Source of the DNA: Acidihalobacter ferrooxydans
Lineage (GTDB): Bacteria > Pseudomonadota > Gammaproteobacteria > DSM-5130 > Acidihalobacteraceae
Length of the DNA: 64,000 nt
Direction of reading: 5' to 3'
Assembly: GCF_001975725.1 (NCBI RefSeq)
Contig: NZ_CP019434.1
Coordinates: 2,637,919-2,701,918 of the forward strand
The translations under genes were made by a program, and so were the position numbers. The notes beneath the pieces were generated by a model. The model had not been told where the DNA came from and did no database searches. It was given only the letters and a program-made list of their open reading frames with translations. Below are positions 18,526 through 27,376 of the stretch, piece by piece (the first letter of the stretch is position 1; each line of letters opens with the position of its first letter).

Positions 18526-19467
18526 TTAAGCTGCGGATACTGTCTCACCCACAGCTGTGCGGCGCTGCCCCGGTGCTTCATGTGTTTCTGCTTGATCTCC
18601 TTCCCCGGAGAATTTATCTACGATCTTGGCTCCACCTCCATGGCCCGTACGGTAGACCCGATCCGGTGTCTGGTAAGCAAGTGACTGGTGGGGGCGCTCT
18701 GCGTTGTAGAACATGAAGTAATCGGTCAGCCCGAGCGTCAGCTCTCCCAAGGCGTCGTATCCCTTGAGATAGATGTCCTCATGCTTGACGCTGCGCCAGA
18801 GCCGCTCCACGAAGATATTGTCCAGCGCACGGCCCCGGCCATCCATGCTGATACGGATCCCTTCGCGCTTGAGGACATCGGTGAAAGCTGTGCTGGTGAA
18901 CTGCGCTCCCTGGTCGCTGTTGAATATCTCTGGTTTGCCATCGCATCGCAGAGCTTCCTCGAGACAGTCGATGCAGAAGCCTGTGTCCAGGGTGTTGCTC
19001 ACTCGCCAGCTCAATACCCTGCGGCTGTACCAGTCAATAACCGCGACCAGATAGGCAAAGCCGTGTGCCAGGCGAACATAGGTGATGTCGGTGCTCCAGA
19101 CCTGATTGGGGCGCGTGATGGCAAGACCCCTTAGCCGATAAGGATAGACCTTGTGCTGCGGATGTGGCTGACTGGTGTGAGGGCCTGGCGCCATTGCGGC
19201 CAGCCCCATCAAGCGCATGAGGCGTTGTACCCGCTTGCGATTGACCGGGTGGCCTTCTCCCTTCAGGAAGACCACCATCCGGCGGCTGCCGTAGAAGGGG
19301 TGGCGGGTGTATTCCTCGTCGAGGAGACGACACAAACGTTGCTCTGCCTCGTCCACCTCCTTGGGTTCGTGCTGGGCATAGACCGTTGACCGGGTGACGC
19401 TGGCCAATTCGCATTGGCGGGTCAGCGCGATCGCTGTGTTGGGTTCTATCCAGTGCCGGCGCTTCAT
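18526..19467 (-). CDS. IS3 transposase OrfB (DDE integrase domain), copy 1
   Basis: From the ATG at 19467 the protein is 313 residues. An HTH_21-like segment (YTRHPFYGSRRMV) precedes a DDE core with VWSTDITYV (first Asp), FNSDQGAQFTS (second Asp) and the Glu in FVERLWRSVKHED. It is normally made as an OrfAB fusion by -1 slippage at the A-run near 19489 of orfA; the fused frame is open from 19629. All catalytic residues are present, so this copy may be active. Confidence 0.9.
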   Translation of the reverse strand: MKRRHWIEPNTAIALTRQCELASVTRSTVYAQHEPKEVDEAEQRLCRLLDEEYTRHPFYGSRRMVVFLKGEGHPVNRKRVQRLMRLMGLAAMAPGPHTSQPHPQHKVYPYRLRGLAITRPNQVWSTDITYVRLAHGFAYLVAVIDWYSRRVLSWRVSNTLDTGFCIDCLEEALRCDGKPEIFNSDQGAQFTSTAFTDVLKREGIRISMDGRGRALDNIFVERLWRSVKHEDIYLKGYDALGELTLGLTDYFMFYNAERPHQSLAYQTPDRVYRTGHGGGAKIVDKFSGEGDQAETHEAPGQRRTAVGETVSAA

Positions 19468-19763
19468 GGCAGGCTGATTCCGGACTTTTTTTTCAGCCAG
19501 TCCAATTCCATTTTCAGCTTGCCGATCTCGCTGTAGAGCTTGTCCGGCTGTTGATGCTCCACCACAGGCTTCGGACCACGTTTGCCCTCGAACAGGCGCG
19601 ACGCCTGCTCCTGGATCGCTTTCTTCCATTGGCCCACCTGAACCGGGTGAACCCCGTATTCCTGACCGATCTCGTTGACTGTCTTGATGCCTTTCAGGGC
19701 CTCGATGCCTACCTTGGCTTTGAATTCCGGGCTGTAGACCTTTCGCTTCTTTCTCTCACTCAT
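19464..19763 (-). CDS. IS3 OrfA helix-turn-helix protein, copy 1
   Basis: The 99-residue protein has an N-terminal helix-turn-helix (FKAKVGIEALKGIKTVNEI and EYGVHPVQVGQWKK) and a C-terminal leucine-zipper-like helix (EIGKLKMELDWLKKK), as in IS3 OrfA proteins that bind the inverted repeats. GATTGAGGA precedes the ATG. Its stop overlaps the orfB start (ATGA). The A8G run in its last codons is the likely frameshift site for making OrfAB. It is identical in amino acids to OrfA of copy 2. Confidence 0.9.
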   Translation of the reverse strand: MSERKKRKVYSPEFKAKVGIEALKGIKTVNEIGQEYGVHPVQVGQWKKAIQEQASRLFEGKRGPKPVVEHQQPDKLYSEIGKLKMELDWLKKKSGISLP

Positions 19764-20512
19764 TCCTCAATCCTCAGATCCTTGCCGGACAGCTTAAACT
19801 GCTGTCCGAAATCTGGGGTCCACTTTACTGGCAGGCGTATCGGGCGATTCGCATGTCTGCATGAGTCCCAGAGCTTCAACCCATACCCGCTCGTCTTCTA
19901 TGCACGTCGGAGCCTGCCAGCGTGAGGGTAAACCTGCCCCTGTAGCTTCTTCGGGATCGACGAATAATGCGGCGTACCGCATGGAGCCATGCCCCCGTGA
20001 CCAGCCTGTCACTTCGGTGCCTGCGGTCGGAAAGAGACCATTCCTCGGCGCGTTTTCACTGTAGTCGTCGCCCCGTTGACTCGCCGTTCGTATAGCAGTC
20101 CGTCCGTCAGTTCTATGAATAGCGTGTGTTGCGTCGATTGGTAATGAAGCGTCGCTTTCTCCGAGCCGATTTGTCGGGAAACGATCTCCAGGGACGTTTT
20201 GCCGAGCGAGCAGGACTGCCTGTCGAGCAATAGGGCCTCGTAGTCGCGCATGGCCTCGTGTCCTCCTGATAGACCCAACTCGGTCACATGCCGGGATTCC
20301 TGATATGCGCCCCGTATTGGCTCGAAAGGCATTCCGGTGAAACTCATTGGTTTGCGTAATTTAGAATAAAAAATGAGCATTTAGTTCAAAACGGGACACG
20401 CGGGCCATCCCTATACTCGAACCTGTACGATTCGTGAACTGTCATTAACCGGCATAAACCGTTTTCCGGACACGGCTAGCACATCCAGATAGATGGTTTG
20501 GGAGTGTTGAAA

Positions 20513-21424
20513 ATGCTGTTGGCAAACGAGAAATACATGCTCGACGCTGCTGAAGAATCACTGCTGCCGACCGAAACCGACGTGCATTTCTACAAACGGC
20601 ACGACTACTTTGTCTCAGAAAAAATATTTTCCGATCAAGAGATAGACGCGCTCCTCGAAGAGGCGGGGCGGTATTATGGTGGGCACCGGGATCGCCGCAT
20701 TCCGTTCATTCCGAAAGGTGCAACGTATTGGCGGGAAGGCGATGCAACCGATCTTCGGCAAAACAACTACATCACTTACGAATCCCTGAGCATGAGGGCG
20801 CTTTTACTGAAACCGCTCGTTGGCGCAATCGCAGCAAAATTGGCCGAAACTTCGGAATCCCGCCTCTTTACCGACGTACTGCGGTATAAAACGCCTGGGC
20901 GAGACAGGAATACGACGATTGGATGGCACATTGATCGCCACTACTGGCAAATGTTCACATCCGATGTCATGTTGACGGCATTCATTCCGCTGCACGATTG
21001 CTACGAAGAGCATGGGACTATCGTGATGGTCGACGGCAGCAACCAGTGGCATGAAACCTCGACACCGGACGAGAGTACGGCCTTGCACTTCGCTCAGCGC
21101 GGTCTGAACGACCTGGAACAGCGACTGGCGATTGAAGCGAAAGCCAACAATGCGGACATCAAGACCGTCCCGATTCGATTGAACAAAGGACAGGTGTGTT
21201 TTCACAACAGCCTGACTTACCACGGGAGTTTTCCGAATGTTTCGGAACGTCCGCGGCAGACCATCTCTTTACATTTCCAGGACAAGGAGAACCGATACCG
21301 GCGTTATCCGCTACCGTCAGGTAACCTGGCGGCGCATCATACGGAACAACTGTGCGCACGGCTCGATAACGGCGATCCCGACTACACGGATCCTGAGTAT
21401 TTCCCGGTTTTATGGACAGGATGA
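20513..21424 (+). CDS. PhyH-like Fe(II)/2-oxoglutarate dioxygenase
   Basis: The 303-residue protein resembles the phytanoyl-CoA dioxygenase superfamily. The iron ligands are HxD in GWHIDRHYW and a distal His in FHNSLTYHGSF, followed by Arg residues (ERPRQTISLHF) that would bind 2-oxoglutarate. ATG at 20513 was chosen because GGAG lies about 10 bases upstream; a TTG at 20498 is less likely. The substrate is unknown: family members hydroxylate acyl-CoAs, amino acids, ectoine or natural-product intermediates. It is followed by an MFS exporter relic and an SDR gene, which suggests a small-molecule tailoring and export set controlled by the divergent AraC regulator. Confidence 0.75.
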   Translation: MLLANEKYMLDAAEESLLPTETDVHFYKRHDYFVSEKIFSDQEIDALLEEAGRYYGGHRDRRIPFIPKGATYWREGDATDLRQNNYITYESLSMRALLLKPLVGAIAAKLAETSESRLFTDVLRYKTPGRDRNTTIGWHIDRHYWQMFTSDVMLTAFIPLHDCYEEHGTIVMVDGSNQWHETSTPDESTALHFAQRGLNDLEQRLAIEAKANNADIKTVPIRLNKGQVCFHNSLTYHGSFPNVSERPRQTISLHFQDKENRYRRYPLPSGNLAAHHTEQLCARLDNGDPDYTDPEYFPVLWTG

Positions 21425-21439
21425 TCGGGTGCGGACGCT

Positions 21440-22645
21440 GTGAATGATACTGTTTCGATCGCTGAGAAACGGGTCGTATTAACAGGGTATCTCATGCTGA
21501 TCAGCTTGTTCGGCATGATGGCGGTGGATATTTTTTGCCGGCCTTGCCGACCATGGCGCAAGCGCTGCACGTTTCGGATGCGGCCATTCAGGCGATCTTC
21601 CCGGCGTACTTCGCGGGGGTCGCGTGCGCGCAACTGTTTTGCGGGCCGCTGTCGGATCACTATGGCCGCAAGCCCATATTGCTTGTGGCGCTTGCCTTGG
21701 GCGTAGTGGGGTCGCTGATCTGCGGCATGGCCCACACCTATGACGCGGTCGTGTTCGGGCGTTTCGTGCAAGGTCTGGGAGCCGGAGTGGCGATTGTGCT
21801 TTGGCGCGCCATCGCGTTCGACGTTCTGGACAAAGATGCCGCCTATCGCATGATCGCGACAATCACGCCAGTGATCGTAATTTCGCCAGCCATCATGCCG
21901 ATCATTGGCGGCGGCATTCTGGCCTATTTTGGCTGGCGTAACATCTTTATCGCCATAGCTGTGGCATCGGCGTGCGCATTCCTGGTCACGGCAGCGGTGT
22001 TGCCCGAAACCTGCCGACCGACACCTGAGATCGGGGTAGTCAGCCGCATTTTGAGGTCCTACAAGACTTTTTTTCGGTTCGCCATTTTTTCTTTTCAGCG
22101 CATGGACACTGTCTACCGTCTATGCCGCCTACTTTCTGTACACCGCGCAATCTCCATTGGTGTTCGACCACATGGGCTATACGCCAACGCTGATTTCCGT
22201 CCTCTACGTGCCTGTCGCGGCCTCCTTTGCTCTGGGTAGCACGGTGGGGAAAAAGCTGCGAACCCGTTTCTCGACGGAGCGTCTCCTGGGTCTAGGGCTG
22301 TCAATGTTCGTGATCGGGGCCGCAGGCGTCGTCATTTTCTGCCGGGTTCCAGGGCTACATCTCACGCCCATTTTTTTAGGGGCATTCTGTGTTCTGGTCA
22401 TGGGCAACGGGGTGACGCTGACGGTCGGTGTAGCACGGCTCATTGCGGCGCTCCCCGGCAGAGAAGGCGCTTCATCGGCAACACTTGGCTTGATGCAAAG
22501 CCTGGCGACGATTCTCATGACGAGCGGCATGGCGTTTGGCAATGCACATCTGAGTCTTTCGGACAGCCTGGCCACGCTCTTTGGCGTCTGCATCATGAGC
22601 GTGCTGCTGGTTTTCGTACCGTTTGTGAAACGGCACGCCGCGTAG
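21440..22645 (+). pseudogene. MFS transporter (Bcr/CflA-like) with two frameshifts
   Basis: Read across three frames, the product is a 12-helix drug/proton antiporter of about 400 residues: LPALPTMAQALHVSDAAIQ, CGPLSDHYGRKPILL (the MFS loop motif), RFVQGLGAGVAIVLWRAI and a C-terminal half ending FVPFVKRHAA. The first break is at a T6 run (21531-21536), where one more T restores the frame. The second is at a T6 run (22085-22090), where one T fewer restores it. Both are single-base changes in homopolymers, so sequencing error is as likely as real decay. If intact it would export the product of the neighbouring oxidative enzymes. Confidence 0.8.
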
Positions 22646-22701
22646 CTTTCATACCCGCTCTTTCTGCTTGATCGAGCGGCTTTCACAGGCGAGGTGTAGG
22701 G

Positions 22702-23550
22702 ATGAACGACGAGAACAAACCCGTTTGGTTCGTCACAGGGTGTTCGACGGGATTCGGACGTGAAATCGTGCGACATGTGCTCGATCGGGGCTATAGGGCC
22801 GTGGCAACGTCTCGTAATCTCAAGGACATGGAAAATTTGGGTAACGACACCGCCGACCGCGTTTGCAGGTTGAAGCTCGATGTGACATATCCGGATGAGA
22901 TCGCCGCCGCCGTAGCGGTGGCTGAGGAACGCTTCGGGCGCATCGATGTGCTGGTCAACAATGCCGGCGTCGGCTATTTCGGCGCTATCGAAGAGAGCGA
23001 TCAAAGCGATGTGCGGCGTATGTTCGAAGTCAATTTCTGGGGGCTGGCCAATATGTCGCGTGCGGTGCTGCCCGGAATGCGCAGGAGACGCGCAGGGCAT
23101 ATCGTCAATCTGTCTTCGATTGGCGGGGTGCGCGGCGGCCCGGCCGTTGGGTATTACAACGCCACGAAGTTCGCTGTGGAAGGGTTTTCGGAAGCGCTGG
23201 CAGCCGAGGTCATGCCGCTTGGTCTAAAAGTAACGCTGGTCGAACCTAGCGGGTTCCGCACCGATTGGGCGGGGCGTTCCGCGCGCGAGGCAGATACATG
23301 GATCGACGATTATGCCCCAACCGCCGGCGCTCGCCGGCTTCAGTTGCGCAACGGCAGCGGCAAACAACCCGGCGATCCGGCACGTGCCGCCTCAGCGATT
23401 CTTGCTGCAGTCGAAGCGCCTGAGCCGCCGCTGCACTTGCTGTTGGGAAATTTTGCGTTGGAGGCCGGGCGACGCAAGGTTGAAGCATTGGCACGGGATT
23501 TCGAGGCGTGGGCAAGTTTAAGTGAATCCGCAGACTATCCTGAGCTTTAG
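22702..23550 (+). CDS. Short-chain dehydrogenase/reductase
   Basis: The 282-residue protein is a classical SDR: TGCSTGFGRE binds the nucleotide (TGxxxGxG), VLVNNAGVG is the central strand motif, and the catalytic Ser, Tyr and Lys lie in NLSSIGG and YYNATK. An Arg after the second strand (TSRN) suggests NADP(H). GAGGTGTAGGG precedes the ATG. It probably oxidises or reduces an alcohol or ketone in the same pathway as the upstream dioxygenase. The stop is only 1 bp from a MITE-like element (23552). Confidence 0.85.
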   Translation: MNDENKPVWFVTGCSTGFGREIVRHVLDRGYRAVATSRNLKDMENLGNDTADRVCRLKLDVTYPDEIAAAVAVAEERFGRIDVLVNNAGVGYFGAIEESDQSDVRRMFEVNFWGLANMSRAVLPGMRRRRAGHIVNLSSIGGVRGGPAVGYYNATKFAVEGFSEALAAEVMPLGLKVTLVEPSGFRTDWAGRSAREADTWIDDYAPTAGARRLQLRNGSGKQPGDPARAASAILAAVEAPEPPLHLLLGNFALEAGRRKVEALARDFEAWASLSESADYPEL

Positions 23551-23551
23551 A

Positions 23552-23706
23552 CCGAATGTTTCACAACGACTGCCGGTCTCGCAGGTCTCATGATTCGACC
23601 GGGGATATTTCCTCAATCGGCCGCAATCACCGATACGCCGCTCCTAAAGAATTTTCTTGTGAAAACAGAATCCTGCACGATACCAGCAGTCGTTATAAAG
23701 CATTCA
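23552..23706 (+). mobile_element. MITE-like element family 1, copy A
   Basis: This 155-bp element has imperfect terminal inverted repeats (start AATGTTTCACAACGACTGCC; the other end reads AATGCTTTATAACGACTGCT on the opposite strand). The interior contains GATATTTCCTC and ATCACCGATACGCCGCTC, shared with copies at 31728, 47923 and 62711. There is no open frame, so it must be mobilised by a transposase elsewhere, if at all. It starts 1 bp after the SDR stop codon. Confidence 0.75.
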
Positions 23707-23801
23707 GATTAGAAATGAGAGGAAAGTTGTCGGTCAGTAAAGTGGACCCCAGATTTCGGACAGCAGTTTAAGCTGTCCGGCAAGGATCTGAGGATTGAGG
23801 A

Positions 23802-24101
23802 ATGAGTGAGAGAAAGAAGCGAAAGGTCTACAGCCCGGAATTCAAAGCCAAGGTAGGCATCGAGGCCCTGAAAGGCATCAAGACAGTCAACGAGATCGGT
23901 CAGGAATACGGGGTTCACCCGGTTCAGGTGGGCCAATGGAAGAAAGCGATCCAGGAGCAGGCGTCGCGCCTGTTCGAGGGCAAACGTGGTCCGAAGCCTG
24001 TGGTGGAGCATCAACAGCCGGACAAGCTCTACAGCGAGATCGGCAAGCTGAAAATGGAATTGGACTGGCTGAAAAAAAAGTCCGGAATCAGCCTGCCATG
24101 A
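23802..24101 (+). CDS. IS3 OrfA helix-turn-helix protein, copy 2
   Basis: The 99-residue product is identical to OrfA of copy 1: a DNA-binding helix-turn-helix at the N-terminus and a dimerisation helix at the C-terminus. The A8G run at 24072-24080 is the expected slippage site that joins it to OrfB. The stop TGA overlaps the ATG of orfB. Confidence 0.9.
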   Translation: MSERKKRKVYSPEFKAKVGIEALKGIKTVNEIGQEYGVHPVQVGQWKKAIQEQASRLFEGKRGPKPVVEHQQPDKLYSEIGKLKMELDWLKKKSGISLP

Positions 24102-25039
24102 AGCGCCGGCACTGGATAGAACCCAACACAGCGATCGCGCTGACCCGCCAATGCGAATTGGCCAGCGTCACCCGGTCAACGGTCTATGCCCAGCACGAAC
24201 CCAAGGAGGTGGACGAGGCAGAGCAACGTTTGTGTCGTCTCCTCGACGAGGAATACACCCGCCACCCCTTCTACGGCAGCCGCCGGATGGTGGTCTTCCT
24301 GAAGGGAGAAGGCCACCCGGTCAATCGCAAGCGGGTACAACGCCTCATGCGCTTGATGGGGCTGGCCGCAATGGCGCCAGGCCCTCACACCAGTCAGCCA
24401 CATCCGCAGCACAAGGTCTATCCTTATCGGCTAAGGGGTCTTGCCAGCACGCGCCCCAATCAGGTCTGGAGCTCAGACATCGCCTATGTTCGCCTGGCGC
24501 ACGGCTTTGCCTATAGGGGCGCGGTTATTGACTGGTACAGCTGCAGGGTATTGAGCTGGCGTGTGAGCAACACCCTGGACACAGGCTTCTGCATCGACTG
24601 TCTCGAGGAAGCTCTGCGATGCGATGGCAAACCAGAGATATTCAACAGCGACCAGGGAGCGCAGTTCACCAGCACAGCTTTCACCGATGTCCTCAAGCGC
24701 GAAGGGATCCGTATCAGCATGGATGGCCGGGGCCGTGCGCTGGACAATATCTTCGTGGAGCGGCTCTGGCGCAGCGTCAAGCATGAGGACATCTATCTCA
24801 AGGGATACGACGCCTTGGGAGAGCTGACGCTCGGGCTGACCGATTACTTCATGTTCTACAACGCAGAGCGCCCCCACCAGTCACTTGCTTACCAGACACC
24901 GGATCGGGTCTACCGTACGGGCCATGGAGGTGGAGCCAAGATCGTAGATAAATTCTCCGGGGAAGGAGATCAAGCAGAAACACATGAAGCACCGGGGCAG
25001 CGCCGCACAGCTGTGGGTGAGACAGTATCCGCAGCTTAA
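24098..25039 (+). CDS. IS3 transposase OrfB (DDE integrase domain), copy 2
   Basis: The protein equals OrfB of copy 1 except for a cluster of changes near the first catalytic Asp: TDITYV has become SDIAYV, FAYLVAV has become FAYRGAV, and DWYSRRV has become DWYSCRV. The Asp itself, the second Asp (NSDQGAQF) and the Glu (FVERLWRS) are kept. Replacing a conserved hydrophobic pair with Arg-Gly in a core strand may weaken activity. The fused OrfAB frame is open from 23936. Confidence 0.88.
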   Translation: MKRRHWIEPNTAIALTRQCELASVTRSTVYAQHEPKEVDEAEQRLCRLLDEEYTRHPFYGSRRMVVFLKGEGHPVNRKRVQRLMRLMGLAAMAPGPHTSQPHPQHKVYPYRLRGLASTRPNQVWSSDIAYVRLAHGFAYRGAVIDWYSCRVLSWRVSNTLDTGFCIDCLEEALRCDGKPEIFNSDQGAQFTSTAFTDVLKREGIRISMDGRGRALDNIFVERLWRSVKHEDIYLKGYDALGELTLGLTDYFMFYNAERPHQSLAYQTPDRVYRTGHGGGAKIVDKFSGEGDQAETHEAPGQRRTAVGETVSAA

Positions 25040-25122
25040 ACTCTGGTGGATTTTGTCTTGACTATGGGGTCCACTTTACAGGGAGAAACGGTTTACGGGT
25101 CTCTTAATGCCCACCAAATTAT

Positions 25123-25602
25123 TCAGTCAGATTCACCCATGGGGCTTGTGTCATTACCGCCAGCACGGCAGGTGTCAACTCGAACACGGCGAAGGGCGTT
25201 CCGCGCAGCAGCCCAGATAGTTGGATAGCGCTGCAAATCCTGATCGAGAACCGTCAATAATTTTTCGGCATGCCCGACAGGGGGAATACCGCCGATTGCG
25301 TAGCCCACCCGCTGTTTGACCCAGCGGCCGTCGGCACGGGACAAAGCCACACCGGTCGCCGCCTCGACCTTGGCCACATCAACACGGTTCGAACCCGACG
25401 CGATAATCAGCACCGGGCGGTCGTTTTCGGCATCGCGAAAAATCAGTGACTTGGCAATCTGCCCCACTTCGCAACCGACCGCCGCGGCAGCCTCCGCTGC
25501 TGTGCGTGTCGATTCCGGGAACGTGCGGACGTGGCATTCCGCCCCGTGTGCGGCAAGGAAATCCTGTACTCGCTGCGCGCTGGGCGGGAGTGTTTCCGGC
25601 AT
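25123..25602 (-). CDS. ybaK: YbaK/ProX-type aminoacyl-tRNA deacylase, 3-prime frameshift
   Basis: The first about 130 residues match the YbaK/prolyl-tRNA-editing family that removes mischarged amino acids from tRNA: AKSLIFRD with the conserved Lys, IASGSNRVDVAKV, and VGYAIGGIPPVGH. The expected ending (WAAAGTPFAVFELTP and so on) is present in another frame: a single extra base near 25202 shifts the reading to ARNALRRVRV and a different 25-residue tail. This is a real frameshift or a sequencing error; the active-site part is intact. The start is 3 bp after lpd, so it is probably co-transcribed with the pyruvate dehydrogenase genes. Confidence 0.8.
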   Translation of the reverse strand: MPETLPPSAQRVQDFLAAHGAECHVRTFPESTRTAAEAAAAVGCEVGQIAKSLIFRDAENDRPVLIIASGSNRVDVAKVEAATGVALSRADGRWVKQRVGYAIGGIPPVGHAEKLLTVLDQDLQRYPTIWAAARNALRRVRVDTCRAGGNDTSPMGESD

Positions 25603-25605
25603 GAC

Positions 25606-27357
25606 TTACTTGCGCTTCGGCATGTAAAGGTCGGTGATGGTGCCTTCGGCTGCTTCGGCAGCAAAGTTCAAGGTCTCCGACAGCGTCGGGTGCGGGTGCA
25701 CGGTCAGCGCCAGATCGCCCGCCTCGGCGTCCATTTCCAGCGCCAGCGTCGCCTCGGCAATCAGTTCTCCTGCATTCGGACCGACGATCCCGGCGCCAAG
25801 CACGCGCTTGGTGTCCGGGTCGAACAGAACCTTGGTCAGACCCTCGTCGCGACCCAGTGACAGCGAGCGTCCACTGGCTGCCCAGGGAAAGGCGCCTTTT
25901 TCGTAGGCAATGCCCTTGGCCTTGGCCTCGTTCTCGGTCAGCCCCATCCAGGCCACTTCAGGATCGGTGTAAGCCACCGAAGGGATGGTGCGGGCGTCGA
26001 AATGCACGTTTTCGCCGGCGATGGCTTCGGCAGCGACCTTGCCCTCGTGGGTGGCTTTGTGCGCCAGCATCGGCTGGCCGACGATGTCGCCGATCGCGAA
26101 AATGTGCGGCGCGTTGGTACGCTGCTGACTATCGACTTCGATGAAGCCGCGTTCGGTCACGCTCACCCCCGCAGCCTCGGCATCGATCAGCTTGCCGTTC
26201 GGCCAGCGGCCAATAGCGACGAGCACACGATCAAAGGTATCTTCGGCAGGAGCCCGGTCGCCCTGAAACTTGCACAACAAACCTTTTTTGCCGGGCTCGA
26301 TGGCCGTCACCTGGGTCTTGAGATAGATGTTCTCGTAGCGGGCCTTGATGCGTTTCTCCAAAGGTCGCACGATATCGCGGTCGGCGCCGGGAATGAGGCC
26401 ATCGGCCAGCTCGACCACAGTCACCTTGGCACCCAGCGCGTGGTAGACCGTCGCCATCTCCAGGCCGATGATGCCACCGCCGATGACCAGCAATCGCTTA
26501 GGCACTTCTTGCACTTCCAACGCGTCGGTGGAATCCATCACGCGCGGATCGTCCCAGGGCACGAACGGCAGCTTGGCGACACGTGAGCCGGCTGCGATTA
26601 TCGCGTTCTGAAAATGGATCAGTTTCCGCCCCTCGGCAGTTTCGACCACCAGGGTATGGGGCGAGGTGAATGTGCCTTCGCCAGTCACGACGCTGACCTT
26701 GCGCTGTTTGGCGAGTTGGGCGAGTCCGCCGGTAAGCTTGCTGACGATGCCGTTCTTGTAGCCGCGGATGGCGTCGAGATCGAGCTCCGGCGCGCCAAAA
26801 CTGACGCCGTGTCTGGCAAATTCCGCCGCCTCGCTGATAACCTGCGCGGTATGCAGCAGCGCTTTGGACGGGATGCAACCCACGTTCAGGCACACGCCAC
26901 CGATGACCGCATGGCGCTCGACCAACACGACCTGTTTGCCCAGATCGGCGGCGCGAAACGCCGCCGTGTAGCCCCCGGGGCCGGACCCGAGCACCAGCAC
27001 TTCGGTCTCGATGTCCGACTGACCGGTTTCGACTCCTGGCGCGGGCGTCACGGCCGGCGTCGAAGGCGCTGGGGGGGCTGATTCAGGCTTGGCGGCAGGT
27101 GCCGCAGAAGCGGTCGCCGTTGTCTCAAGCGTCAGGATCGGCGCGCCCTGATTGAGGCGATCACCCACCTTGAGCAGCAGTTCCTTCACCGTGCCGCCCT
27201 GCGGCGCGGGAATCTCCATGCTGGCCTTGTCGGACTCCAGCGTGATCAGCGAGGTTTCGGCTTCGATGACATCGCCCGGTGCTACCAGAATTTCGATGAC
27301 TTCAACGTCCTTGAAATCCCCGATGTCGGGGACCGTGACGGTAATGATTTCTGCCAT
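25606..27357 (-). CDS. lpdA: Dihydrolipoyl dehydrogenase (E3) with N-terminal lipoyl domain
   Basis: The 583-residue flavoprotein reoxidises dihydrolipoamide in the pyruvate dehydrogenase complex and passes electrons to NAD. Residues 1-80 form a lipoyl domain with the lipoylated Lys in TLESDKASMEIP. A linker rich in Ala/Pro follows. The FAD site is VLGSGPGGYTAAFRAA, the redox disulfide is CLNVGCIPSK, an NAD site is VIGGGIIGLEMA, and the C-terminal catalytic His is in VHPHPTLSE. The carried lipoyl domain is known in several proteobacteria but absent from enteric Lpd. It is the third gene of the aceE-aceF-lpd operon. Confidence 0.95.
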   Translation of the reverse strand: MAEIITVTVPDIGDFKDVEVIEILVAPGDVIEAETSLITLESDKASMEIPAPQGGTVKELLLKVGDRLNQGAPILTLETTATASAAPAAKPESAPPAPSTPAVTPAPGVETGQSDIETEVLVLGSGPGGYTAAFRAADLGKQVVLVERHAVIGGVCLNVGCIPSKALLHTAQVISEAAEFARHGVSFGAPELDLDAIRGYKNGIVSKLTGGLAQLAKQRKVSVVTGEGTFTSPHTLVVETAEGRKLIHFQNAIIAAGSRVAKLPFVPWDDPRVMDSTDALEVQEVPKRLLVIGGGIIGLEMATVYHALGAKVTVVELADGLIPGADRDIVRPLEKRIKARYENIYLKTQVTAIEPGKKGLLCKFQGDRAPAEDTFDRVLVAIGRWPNGKLIDAEAAGVSVTERGFIEVDSQQRTNAPHIFAIGDIVGQPMLAHKATHEGKVAAEAIAGENVHFDARTIPSVAYTDPEVAWMGLTENEAKAKGIAYEKGAFPWAASGRSLSLGRDEGLTKVLFDPDTKRVLGAGIVGPNAGELIAEATLALEMDAEAGDLALTVHPHPTLSETLNFAAEAAEGTITDLYMPKRK

Positions 27358-27376
27358 GGGGTACGTACTCCGGCGA

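Larger units (their letters stand above)
18487..19827 (-). mobile_element. IS3-family insertion sequence, copy 1
   Basis: The 1341-bp element ends in perfect 13-bp inverted repeats TAAAGTGGACCCC and carries overlapping orfA and orfB transcribed leftward. A CTG triplet flanks both ends (18484-18486 and 19828-19830), the expected 3-bp target duplication. It sits inside an AraC-type gene. It is nearly identical to copy 2 at 23738, in opposite orientation. Confidence 0.92.
18165..20380 (-). pseudogene. AraC-family regulator, interrupted by IS3 element
   Basis: The N-terminal half (19828-20380) and the C-terminal half (18165-18486) lie on either side of IS copy 1 and join in a consistent reading: SPDTPA before the IS, then SPFTSLYLEGRALALL, with an AraC helix-turn-helix (DLHELADAAHISQAQLVRLF, then LGTTPMAYV). 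There is also a frameshift near 20031: restoring one T gives FPTAGTEVTGWSRGHGS, typical of the cupin-to-linker region. The regulator faces away from the PhyH-like gene, with about 130 bp between their starts, and probably once controlled it. It should now be inactive. Confidence 0.8.
23738..25078 (+). mobile_element. IS3-family insertion sequence, copy 2
   Basis: Same 1341-bp element as copy 1, rightward, with the same 13-bp ends and CAG triplets at 23735-23737 and 25079-25081. It lies just downstream of ybaK and a MITE-like element. Copy 2 differs from copy 1 by about ten bases clustered between 24443 and 24570; its encoded protein is otherwise identical. Confidence 0.92.

Noticed and set aside
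18487..25078. Composite transposon made of the two IS3 copies and the genes between them
   Set aside because: Copy 1 lies inside an AraC gene whose halves are on both sides of it, so it inserted into a locus already present; each copy also has its own 3-bp duplication.
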